Assembly (NCBI GenBank): GCA_035315065.1
Contig: DATFYM010000082.1
Location: forward strand, 28,916-92,915
From: DATFYM01 sp035315065
Lineage (GTDB): Bacteria; Acidobacteriota; Terriglobia; UBA7540
Direction: 5' to 3'
Length of the DNA stretch: 64,000 nucleotides
The translations under genes and the position numbers were made by a program. Below are positions 33,815 to 40,877 of this stretch, in pieces (position 1 is the stretch's first letter; each line of letters starts with the position of its first letter). The notes beneath the pieces are model-generated. The model made no database searches, was not told the DNA's origin, and saw only the letters and a program-made list of their open reading frames with translations.

Positions 33815-34636
33815 ATGGCCACAGTCGCCTTCCAGGGAGAGCGAGGCTCGTTCAGCGAAGAAGCTGCCTACAAACTACTCGGGCGAAGTGTGCGCGTGGA
33901 GCCTTGCGAGACCTTCGCCGCCATGTTCTCGAGCGTCACCGGCGGAAAGACGAAGTATTGCCTGGCGCCGATTGAGAACACCCTGGCGGGATCCGTCCAC
34001 GAGAACTACGACCATTTGGTGGCCAACGACCTGCACATCGTGGCCGAGGTCAGCTTGCGCATCGTGCACAACCTCATCGCTTTTCCGGGAACCACGCTCG
34101 CCAATCTTCGCCAAGTCTACTCGCACCCTGTCGCGCTAGCGCAATGCATCGAGTTTTTCAAGCGTCACCCCAAGGTTGAGAAAGTGCCCTTCTACGATAC
34201 GGCAGGCAGCGTTAAGATGCTGGCTGAGCGCCGAATTGGCGGCGCGGCGGCCATCGCCAGCCGGATCGCTGCCGACGTCTACGGCGCGCGCATCCTCGCC
34301 ACGCATGTGGAGGATCACCGCGAGAACTACACGCGCTTCTTGCTCCTCTCCCGAACAGCCAAGGTCACGCCCAAGGCCAACAAGGTTTCGATCGTCTTTT
34401 CTACAAGCAACGTTCCCGGGGCGCTCTACAAGTGCCTGAGCGTTTTTGCCCTGCGCGATATCGATCTAGCCAAAATGGAGTCGCGTCCCTTGCGTGGCCG
34501 GCCGTGGGAGTATCTCTTCTACCTGGATTTTCTCGGCAACATCAAAGAGGAGCGCTGCCGGAAGGCATTGGACCACCTTGGCGAGGTCACCTCGTTCCTG
34601 CGAGTGCTCGGGTGCTACGAGAAAAGCAGCGGCTAG
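33815..34636 (+). CDS. pheA: Prephenate dehydratase with ACT domain
   Basis: Stand-alone prephenate dehydratase (273 residues), making phenylpyruvate for phenylalanine synthesis. Catalytic-domain blocks: VAFQGERGSFSEEAAYKLLG, YCLAPIENTLAGSVHENYD, VYSHPVALAQC, the catalytic-Thr region FYDTAGSV, and ENYTRFLLLSR. The regulatory ACT domain from about residue 190 contains NVPGALYKCLSVFALRDIDL and the Phe-binding ESRP motif (KMESRPLRGRPWEY), so feedback inhibition by Phe is expected. No chorismate mutase domain is fused. Start ATG 33815. Confidence 0.95.
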   Translation: MATVAFQGERGSFSEEAAYKLLGRSVRVEPCETFAAMFSSVTGGKTKYCLAPIENTLAGSVHENYDHLVANDLHIVAEVSLRIVHNLIAFPGTTLANLRQVYSHPVALAQCIEFFKRHPKVEKVPFYDTAGSVKMLAERRIGGAAAIASRIAADVYGARILATHVEDHRENYTRFLLLSRTAKVTPKANKVSIVFSTSNVPGALYKCLSVFALRDIDLAKMESRPLRGRPWEYLFYLDFLGNIKEERCRKALDHLGEVTSFLRVLGCYEKSSG

Positions 34637-34961
34637 CAAGAACCTACGATTGTCGCCGCGAGTTGATGCGGAAACATACGGAATGATGAACCACAGGCTT
34701 GGCAAATAGATCTTCCTTTCGGCATTCACCCTTTTTTCCCACCCTTCATCGCCGTTCCACATTTCATTCCGCGCCGTCTCCACCGGATTTTCAAGGCACC
34801 CGGTGACGACAGAGAGCCGCCGCGGGTTACAGGTCAATAGCGAAATATATTTTTGCTGGAACGCGTTTCGTGAGGAATCCCAGGAGCAAGACTCGCATCC
34901 AACCGAACGAAGGGAAATGCCGAGGCTAGACGAGAGCCTCGAAGAGAGGAGTGAGGAAACG
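34637..34961. other. 325-bp spacer upstream of the BON-domain gene, with a leader hairpin
   Basis: No gene is seen. A hairpin CGAGGCT-AGACGAG-AGCCTCG lies at 34921-34941, just before the ribosome site GAGGA of the BON gene, and could influence its translation. A frame open from 34803 continues into the BON gene but lacks a signal peptide-like start. Confidence 0.45.
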
Positions 34962-35525
34962 ATGAACAGTAACTGGAAGCGAAGCAGTGAATTATTGGTT
35001 CTTGGAGTCATTCTAGCCGTAACGCCGGGGTTTGCGTCGGCCAAAGGGGCCGATCGGGGTTGGAACACTCCCGCCGGAAGCGATCCGTACATCGCGCGGC
35101 AGGTGGGCCATGAACTCGTGATGCTTCCCTACTACAGTGTCTTTGACAACCTGGAGTATCGGGTGAACGGGTACACGGTGGAGCTCTTCGGGCAAGTGAC
35201 CAGGCCCATTCTTAAGTCGGACGCCGAAAACGCGGTGAAGCACATCGAAGGCGTCGAGCACGTGACCAACCACATCGAGGTTCTGCCGCTCTCCGGCATG
35301 GACTGGCAGATCCGTCGCGCCGAGTATCGTGCCGTGTTCGGGCGAGGATCGTTGTATCGCTATGCCATGGGAGCCAATCCGTCGATCCATATCATCGTGG
35401 ACAATGGCCACGTGACGCTGGTCGGCGTGGTGGGGAACGAGATGGATAAGAGCCTCGCTAACATTCAGGCCAACAGTGTGCCTGGAGTTTTCTCTGTCAC
35501 TAACGATCTGCGCGTTGAAGGCTAA
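34962..35525 (+). CDS. Exported BON-domain protein
   Basis: A 187-residue periplasmic or envelope protein. A signal peptide (SSELLVLGVILAVTPGFASA) is followed by two BON domains: YYSVFDNLEYRVNGYTVELF with HIEGVEHVTNHIEVLP (about residues 60-115), and SIHIIVDNGHVTLVGVVGNE with VPGVFSVTNDLRVEG at the end. BON domains bind phospholipid surfaces and occur in osmotic-shock proteins such as OsmY. ATG 34962 is chosen because of the signal peptide and the GAGGA upstream. It is monocistronic as far as seen. Confidence 0.85.
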   Translation: MNSNWKRSSELLVLGVILAVTPGFASAKGADRGWNTPAGSDPYIARQVGHELVMLPYYSVFDNLEYRVNGYTVELFGQVTRPILKSDAENAVKHIEGVEHVTNHIEVLPLSGMDWQIRRAEYRAVFGRGSLYRYAMGANPSIHIIVDNGHVTLVGVVGNEMDKSLANIQANSVPGVFSVTNDLRVEG

Positions 35526-35527
35526 CC

Positions 35528-35640
35528 GCTTTCGGCTATCAGCCGTCAGCTCTCAGCACGAAGGTCTGATTCTTGCTGATAGCTGACGGCTGATAGCTGA
35601 TTGCTCTTCCAATCGTCAATCTGCGATCGGCAATTCCCGA
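35528..35640. repeat. Heptamer-phased palindrome next to an SDR gene
   Basis: Words GCTATCA-GCCGTCA-GCTCTCA (from 35532) face GCTGATA-GCTGACG-GCTGATA-GCTGATT. A second word set AATCGTC-AATCTGC-GATCGGC-AATTCCC follows (35608-35640), ending at the SDR stop codon. Confidence 0.85.
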
Positions 35641-36420
35641 TTAAGTGCCAAGCACGACCCCGCCATCCACCGAAAGCACGATACCGTGAACGAAAGCGGC
35701 GGCGTCTGATGCCAGCCACACGTATGCCGCAGCGACGTCTTCCGGCCGTCCCAAGCGCCCCAGCGGCGTGCGTGCGGCTGCGGTTTCCAGCACCTTGGGT
35801 GGGATCGACTTCAGCATATCGGTAGCGATGAACCCGGGCGCCACCGCGTTGACCCGAATGTTGTAGCGCCCCAGTTCGCGCGCCCACGAGCGCGTCATGC
35901 CGATGACGCCCGCCTTGGTGGCGGCGTAGTTGGTCTGGCCGAAGCTTCCGTAGAGGGCGCTCACTGAGGAAGCACTCAGAACCACGCCTCCGCCGCTTGC
36001 AACCATGTGGGGCACCACGGCTCGCGTCGCGAGAAAAACACCCTTGAGGTTCACCGCCACGACAGCGTCAAACTCCGCCTCGCCCATAGTGGAAACTGCC
36101 GCCCCGTCCTTCCACTTCACCAGTTGAGCGTCACGCACAATCCCGGCGTTATTCACCAGGACGTCGATCCGGCCCCAACGCGCAAGCACTTCCTCGATCC
36201 CGGACTCGATCGCGGCAGCTTCGGTGACGTTGACGGCACGGAAGAGCCCCTCACCGCCTGCAGTGCGAAGCTCTTCCGTGATCGATGCCGCGTCGGAATC
36301 GCGCACGTCCCACGCTGCTATTCGCGTTCCCTCTGCTGCAAAGCAGCGCGCCGTCGCGCGACCGATGCCGGCGGCAGCCCCGGTCACGATCACCACTTTC
36401 CCTCGCAGGCCTGTCTCCAC
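35641..36420 (-). CDS. SDR-family dehydrogenase (FabG/acetoacetyl-CoA reductase-like)
   Basis: A 259-residue classical SDR: TGAAAGIGRATARCF, VNNAGI, catalytic Ser in LSASSVSALYGSF and YAATK (YxxxK). C-terminal HGIVLSVDGGVVLG is usual for FabG-like enzymes. GTG 36420 has AAGGAG at ideal spacing. The longer upstream frame overlaps the 3' remnant of the PQQ dehydrogenase gene and has no similarity. It is last in the cox-type unit. The substrate is unknown; 3-oxoacyl or 3-hydroxyacyl thioester is the family default. Confidence 0.87.
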   Translation of the reverse strand: METGLRGKVVIVTGAAAGIGRATARCFAAEGTRIAAWDVRDSDAASITEELRTAGGEGLFRAVNVTEAAAIESGIEEVLARWGRIDVLVNNAGIVRDAQLVKWKDGAAVSTMGEAEFDAVVAVNLKGVFLATRAVVPHMVASGGGVVLSASSVSALYGSFGQTNYAATKAGVIGMTRSWARELGRYNIRVNAVAPGFIATDMLKSIPPKVLETAAARTPLGRLGRPEDVAAAYVWLASDAAAFVHGIVLSVDGGVVLGT

Positions 36421-36507
36421 CGGAACTCCTTGGTTAGGGCAGGGCGAAGGCCATGACGGCGTCGTCCTGCTTCTCTTCCGTGATCTTGGCGTGGCCGCCG
36501 GCGGCAA

Positions 36508-38277
36508 TCACCACGTACTGCTTGTGGTCATGTCGACCGCCGTCAACATGCCCCAAGGCGCCGGGCCGCAGGGCAGGCGGACCCCCGGGGACAAAAGCGG
36601 GCGCCGGAACATGCCGTAGGGCGCTCCCACTTGGCGCGTGTACTCACCCGGTTCGCCTTGGCGCGCCGCATCGCTGAACTCAGCTCCGGGAATCAGCCGG
36701 ACTTGCGTGGGAAAATTGTTCGAGTTCACCACTAGAAGACTGTTCTCGGGATCAAAAGCGTATCCGCTCCAGTTCATGCCGCCGATGTTGCCAGGGATCG
36801 CCAGAGAACCGTGCAGGCTGGGCGGAGTGAAAATGCCCTCATTGCGAAGTTCTTGGAGGCGCTTGCGACACGCTTCGCGATCGTCGGGCGTGAGGCCCCA
36901 AGCCTGGTCGGGCGGAAGCCGTTGCGGAGCAAGCGGCGGCGGCGGCGCCACGGGAAAAGGCTGGTTAGGCGAGGTCACCTCGCCCGGCACATCACTCTGC
37001 GGTACGGGACGCCCCTCCACGGAGAACACCGGCGCGCCCGTGTCGCGATTGAACACGTAGAGGAAGCCGGTCTTGTTGCCCTGGATCACGACCGGAACGT
37101 TCTCACCGTTGCGGCGGATTGTAGCAAGCAGTGGTGGCGAGGCCGTGTCGTAGTCCCAAAGATTGTGGTGGACAAGCTGGAACCCCCATGCCAGCTCACC
37201 GGTCTTGGCGCGCAAGGCCACCACCGAATCCGCCCACTTGTCGTCGCCGAGCCGCAGACCACCGTAGTAGTCTGGACTGGCGCTGCCGGTGGGAACGAAA
37301 ACCAGGTCACGCTCCGCGTCCACGGTCATGATGGACCAGGCGTTGGCCGCGCCGGTGCGCCACGTGCCTTTGCCCCCACCCCTCGTGGCGGAGCCTGTCG
37401 GACCGGTCTGACTGGGCTGCTCTGGAGGATTCGGCGGAATTGGGTCCCAACTCCAGCGCAAGGCGCCCGAGCGCGCGTCGAAGGCCCGCACTACGCCGCC
37501 AGGCATGTCCACGCGGCCGTTGTCATCAATCGCCGAGCCCACCACCACGATATCGTCGATCACGACCGGCGGCGAGGTCATGTGGTACCAGCCGGGGCGA
37601 TAGCGAGGCACATCGCGCAGGCTCACTTCACCGTTCTTGCCGAAGTCGGCGCAAGGAGTGCCGGTGGCCGCGTCGAGTGCGATCAGGCGCGCGTCCAGCG
37701 TCGCTTCGAAAATACGACGGTCGCAGGGTTTCAAGATCCTGTCGAGTTGCCCGGCTCGCACCGGGTCGAGCCAGGCAGCCACGCCGCGGTTAATGAGGCC
37801 GTCGCCATAGCCCCACGTAGGATCTATCTTGGGATCGAAGGCCCAACGTTGCACGCCCGTTTCAGGATCGAGGGCGATCACCCGATTAAACGGCGTGGTG
37901 AGGTAGAGCGTCCCGTCCACAAGAATGGGAGTCGTCTCAAAGCCGCTCCGCCGCCGTTTGCGGCTGCCGTCCGAGATATCGCCAGTGTGGAATACCCATG
38001 CGACTTTGAGCTGGGAGACGTTCTGCCGATTGATCTCCGCAAGACGTGAGTATCGGGTGCCACCCGGGTCGTGCCCGTAGTAGGGCCAGTCATCGACCGG
38101 ACTGGTTTTGGGCACCATCGGGGAGCTCATCGGTGGGGCCGGTGGGAGCGCGGTCGTCCTGACGATGCTCAGGCTCGCGAAGCTCAGCGCGCTGATCAAG
38201 AAGAGTTGGCAGAGCCTGCTCACTTGGCTCGCTCGCCTGACTTGCCTGACTCGCCTGACTCGGATGGTCGCCTGCAT
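36508..38277 (-). CDS. PQQ-dependent quinoprotein dehydrogenase, C-terminus deleted and frame-shifted
   Basis: A quinoprotein glucose/alcohol dehydrogenase-like beta-propeller, exported (hydrophobic LCQLFLISALSFASLSI near the N-terminus). Propeller blocks: DWPYYGHDPGGTRYS, INRQNVSQLKVAWVFHTGD, GRVDMPGGVVRAFDARSGAL, VHHNLWDYDTASPP and GGMNWSGYAFDP. The reading stops after PWGMLTAVDMTTSSTW. In the next frame the normal C-terminal end KQYVVIAAGGHAK ... DDAVMAFALP follows at once and stops at 36434. Roughly 80-100 residues (the last blade, normally between TAVD and QYVVIAAGGH) are missing, with a frame change. Either the gene is dead or the assembly collapsed here. The start overlaps coxG by 188 bp. 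Confidence 0.8.
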   Translation of the reverse strand: MQATIRVRRVRQVRRASQVSRLCQLFLISALSFASLSIVRTTALPPAPPMSSPMVPKTSPVDDWPYYGHDPGGTRYSRLAEINRQNVSQLKVAWVFHTGDISDGSRKRRRSGFETTPILVDGTLYLTTPFNRVIALDPETGVQRWAFDPKIDPTWGYGDGLINRGVAAWLDPVRAGQLDRILKPCDRRIFEATLDARLIALDAATGTPCADFGKNGEVSLRDVPRYRPGWYHMTSPPVVIDDIVVVGSAIDDNGRVDMPGGVVRAFDARSGALRWSWDPIPPNPPEQPSQTGPTGSATRGGGKGTWRTGAANAWSIMTVDAERDLVFVPTGSASPDYYGGLRLGDDKWADSVVALRAKTGELAWGFQLVHHNLWDYDTASPPLLATIRRNGENVPVVIQGNKTGFLYVFNRDTGAPVFSVEGRPVPQSDVPGEVTSPNQPFPVAPPPPLAPQRLPPDQAWGLTPDDREACRKRLQELRNEGIFTPPSLHGSLAIPGNIGGMNWSGYAFDPENSLLVVNSNNFPTQVRLIPGAEFSDAARQGEPGEYTRQVGAPYGMFRRPLLSPGVRLPCGPAPWGMLTAVDMTTSSTW

Positions 38278-38875
38278 GAAGGCCTCCAGTTGGTTCTTCG
38301 GGCGGAGACGCGACGGCAGGCTCCGGGTCAGTCGCGGGGGCCGCAGAGACCGAAATTGAGGCTGGCGACGGAGCCGCCGCGAGCAGCGGTGAGGACACCG
38401 TCGCTACAGTCCCTTCGGCCGCGCGTTCTGATCCGAGTCTCTGGAGCTGCTTAGAAAACTCCAGGAAGAACTTGCCCACAATCTGCTTGGCGGCGCCTTG
38501 CATGAGCCGCTGGCCGACGTTGGCAATCACGCCGCCCACTTGCGCGTCTCCGGCGTACGCGATGACGGTTCCGCCCGCTCCATTCTGGGAGAGAGTCAGT
38601 GTTCCTTCTCCCCTGACAAAGCCACCCGTTCCCTGCCCTTCCACTTTCATCCGGTAATGTTCGGGAGCCACGGCGTCCAGGATTTGAATGTGGCCGTGAT
38701 AGGTGCCCTTCACCGCCGCGATCCCCACCTTGAGTTCGGCGTGAAAACTCCCATCGGAGTTGGGCTTCAGCTTCCCGTCGCCCGGCAAGGAGCGCGACAA
38801 CACTTCAGGGTCCAGCAGACTCTGCCACACAACATCGCGGTCGGCGGGTATGATGTAGGCGCCTTCGACTCTCAT
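38090..38875 (-). CDS. coxG: CoxG-like protein (CO dehydrogenase subunit G family) with long tail
   Basis: A 261-residue protein. Residues 1-150 are a CoxG/SRPBCC domain: MRVEGAYIIPADRDVVWQSL, DPEVLSRSLPG, GKGTL-type block VRGEGTLTLSQNGAGGTVIAY and MQGAAKQIVGKFFLEFSKQL. CoxG anchors CO dehydrogenase to the membrane in Oligotropha-type systems. Residues ~160-261 are a low-complexity Pro/Ala/Ser tail containing a QASQASQAS repeat. The tail overlaps the PQQ dehydrogenase frame and ends without the usual membrane helix, so its C-terminus may be eroded. It follows coxM in the operon. Confidence 0.83.
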   Translation of the reverse strand: MRVEGAYIIPADRDVVWQSLLDPEVLSRSLPGDGKLKPNSDGSFHAELKVGIAAVKGTYHGHIQILDAVAPEHYRMKVEGQGTGGFVRGEGTLTLSQNGAGGTVIAYAGDAQVGGVIANVGQRLMQGAAKQIVGKFFLEFSKQLQRLGSERAAEGTVATVSSPLLAAAPSPASISVSAAPATDPEPAVASPPEEPTGGLHAGDHPSQASQASQASEPSEQALPTLLDQRAELREPEHRQDDRAPTGPTDELPDGAQNQSGR

Positions 38876-38881
38876 AAAAAA

Positions 38882-38987
38882 GGCTGTCAGCCGTCAGACA
38901 TCAGCCGTCAGCAAACAAGGCGCTATCGAGCGCCTGTCAGTCAGAAGATTGATGGCTGAACGCTGAGTGCTGAAAGCTGATGGCTAT
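38882..38987. repeat. Heptamer-phased palindrome between coxG and coxM
   Basis: Words GCTGTCA-GCCGTCA-GACATCA-GCCGTCA (from 38882) face GATGGCT-GAACGCT-GAGTGCT-GAAAGCT. The central loop is a small GGCGCT/AGCGCC hairpin. Confidence 0.8.
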
Positions 38988-39856
38988 TTCTTGCCGGCCC
39001 TTTCCACTGCCTTCTCGATGGCCCGTTGCGTGTAGACGCTCGCCAGGTGACGCCGATACTCCGCCGAAGCGAACAGATCTGAATTCGCGTCGACCCCGTC
39101 GGCAGCGTGTGACGCGGCTTCGGCGATGAGTTTCGTCGCGGCTGGTCTTCCGCGCAGTGTCTCTTCCACTCCACTGGCCCGATAAGCTTTCGAGCCTACT
39201 CCGGTGACGCCGACGCTCACTTCTGCAATCTCGCCGCTGGCGTTTAACACCACGCGTGCCGCCACCCCGACCACAGCAAATCCAGACGCGGGCTGATGGA
39301 GCTTGGTGTAGGCATCGCCGCCGCCCGCCGGCAGCACCGGGACTTTAACCGCCGTCAGAATCTCATCCGGTTCCAGTGCTGTCGCCAGCATGTCCAAGAA
39401 AAAATCCTGGGCGCGAATCCACCGATCGCCGCGCGTGCTCTCGGCATGGATCTCGGCATCGAGCGCCAGAATCGTGGCCGGCCAGTCCGCCGCAGGGTCC
39501 GAGTGAGCCAGGGCGCCGCCTAGCGTCCCCTTGTTGCGCACCTGTGGGTCGCCGATCTCTACCGCTGTCTGCGGCAACAGCGGGCACTTTGCCTTGAGCA
39601 GTTCCGAGGACTCGATCTGGTAATGCGTGGTGAGCGCGCCGATCTGAATCTTGTCGCCCTCTTCGCGGATGTAGCTCAGCCCGCCGATGCGCCCGATATC
39701 GATGATGTGTTCCGGAGCCGCCAGCCGGAACTTCATCAAAGGGATCAGGCTGTGCCCGCCTGCCAACACCTTTCCCTCGTCGCCGAACTCGGCCAGAAGT
39801 TGCGAGGCCTCGGCTACCGTCTTCGGAACGTGATACTCAAAGGGTTGTGGAATCAT
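38984..39856 (-). CDS. coxM: CO dehydrogenase-type FAD-binding subunit CoxM
   Basis: A 290-residue flavoprotein subunit of a molybdenum hydroxylase. FAD-binding motifs are AGGHSLIPLMKFRLA (residues ~32-46) and TLGGALAHSDPAADWP (~111-126). The C-terminal domain carries ADGVDANSDLFASAEYRRHL. It would pass electrons from the CoxS iron-sulfur clusters to the quinone pool. It is encoded downstream of coxL and the dienelactone hydrolase gene and upstream of coxG. The start ATG at 39856 matches the usual MIPxxFEYxxP start. Confidence 0.93.
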   Translation of the reverse strand: MIPQPFEYHVPKTVAEASQLLAEFGDEGKVLAGGHSLIPLMKFRLAAPEHIIDIGRIGGLSYIREEGDKIQIGALTTHYQIESSELLKAKCPLLPQTAVEIGDPQVRNKGTLGGALAHSDPAADWPATILALDAEIHAESTRGDRWIRAQDFFLDMLATALEPDEILTAVKVPVLPAGGGDAYTKLHQPASGFAVVGVAARVVLNASGEIAEVSVGVTGVGSKAYRASGVEETLRGRPAATKLIAEAASHAADGVDANSDLFASAEYRRHLASVYTQRAIEKAVERAGKK

Positions 39857-39893
39857 GAGTCTCCAATCTACGGCTCGCTCCTGCGCCGAGCGC

Positions 39894-40026
39894 AGTGGCT
39901 AGGGGCGAGTGGCTAGGGGCGAGAGGCGGTCAGCCGTCAGCGATCAGCAAAAAGCGGATTCTTCTTGCTGAGAGCTGACAGCTGATAGCTAGTCTAGGCA
40001 CTAGCCCCTAACCACTCGCCACTTGT
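39894..40026. repeat. Nested heptamer-phased palindrome
   Basis: Outer words GTGGCTA-GGGGCGA-GTGGCTA-GGGGCGA (39894-39921), answered by TAGCCCCTAACCACTCGCCA at about 40001-40022. Inside sits a different palindrome of words GGTCAGC-CGTCAGC-GATCAGC against GCTGAGA-GCTGACA-GCTGATA. The right outer arm forms the C-terminal codons of the next gene (RQVASG). Confidence 0.85.
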
Positions 40027-40775
40027 CGCTTCAGCGCTTTCGCAAACAAATCCGTCAACTTTCCGAAGGCGCGCTCGGCCTGAGCATGGTTATAAACCGG
40101 ACTATCCGGCACGGTCCAACTGTGGTAGGCGCCCTCGTAGATCTCGCTCTCGTATTCGCCGCCCCAAGCCTTGAGCGCAAGGTTGAGCTTTTCAATCGCC
40201 TCTTTCGGCATTCCACGGTCTTCGATGGCGTGACCGAAATAGAGCCGCGCGTTGGTGTTGATGCGCGGCAGGAGGAGATGCGGACTCGAGGGACCATCGG
40301 TCACGAGCCTGGCTCCGTGGAACGACGCGGCGGCGGCGATTTCGTCCGGCCTCGCGGCCGCGAAACGCATGGCGACGCTTCCCGTCGCGCAATAACCCAC
40401 CACGCCCATCGGACCGGCGTTGACGGACTCCTGCGCGCCAAGAAAGTTGACGTAGTCCGCCGCGTCGCGCTCGACGGCCTCCGGCGTCAACGGGCCGGCC
40501 AGTTCAGCAAGCCGCTTCGTCGTCCGCTCGTCGGCTCCAAAGCTCGGCTTGAAGTCCCAGATCGGCACGCGGGAGGTGCGGTAGTACACGTTGGGCATCA
40601 GCACGTTGTACCCTTCCGCAGCCAGCCGCCGCGCCATTTCGCGCTGGGCCGGACGAATGCCTCCGATGTCGGTGAGGAAGATGACTCCGGGCCACCGGCC
40701 GTCGCCTTCCGGCCGAAGAAGGACGCCATCGGAGGTTCCATCCGAGCTGCGAATATCGATGTCTGCTTCAGCCAT
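40008..40775 (-). CDS. Dienelactone hydrolase-family protein
   Basis: A ~255-residue alpha/beta hydrolase of the dienelactone hydrolase family. The nucleophile elbow GYCATGSVAMRFA has the Cys typical of DLH. A catalytic Asp region and the His in YEGAYHSWTVPDSP complete the triad. The start is ATG 40775, just after AGGTG; a GTG two codons earlier is possible. It lies inside the cox-type operon between coxL and coxM, which is not the canonical order. The last six residues come from a heptamer repeat. The substrate is unknown. Confidence 0.87.
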   Translation of the reverse strand: MAEADIDIRSSDGTSDGVLLRPEGDGRWPGVIFLTDIGGIRPAQREMARRLAAEGYNVLMPNVYYRTSRVPIWDFKPSFGADERTTKRLAELAGPLTPEAVERDAADYVNFLGAQESVNAGPMGVVGYCATGSVAMRFAAARPDEIAAAASFHGARLVTDGPSSPHLLLPRINTNARLYFGHAIEDRGMPKEAIEKLNLALKAWGGEYESEIYEGAYHSWTVPDSPVYNHAQAERAFGKLTDLFAKALKRQVASG

Positions 40776-40793
40776 CTTCACCTAACTTGACTA

Positions 40794-40877
40794 ATTTTGG
40801 ATTTTGGATTGAAGACGTCTCGTTCCATCGGAACATGTCTACCGCGAACGGTTCTTCAATCCAAAATCCAAAATTCC
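40794..40877. repeat. Heptamer-phased palindrome between coxL and DLH genes
   Basis: ATTTTGG-ATTTTGG-ATTGAAG (from 40796) and its complement CTTCAATCCAAAATCCAAAAT (to 40875). It ends at the coxL stop codon. Confidence 0.85.
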
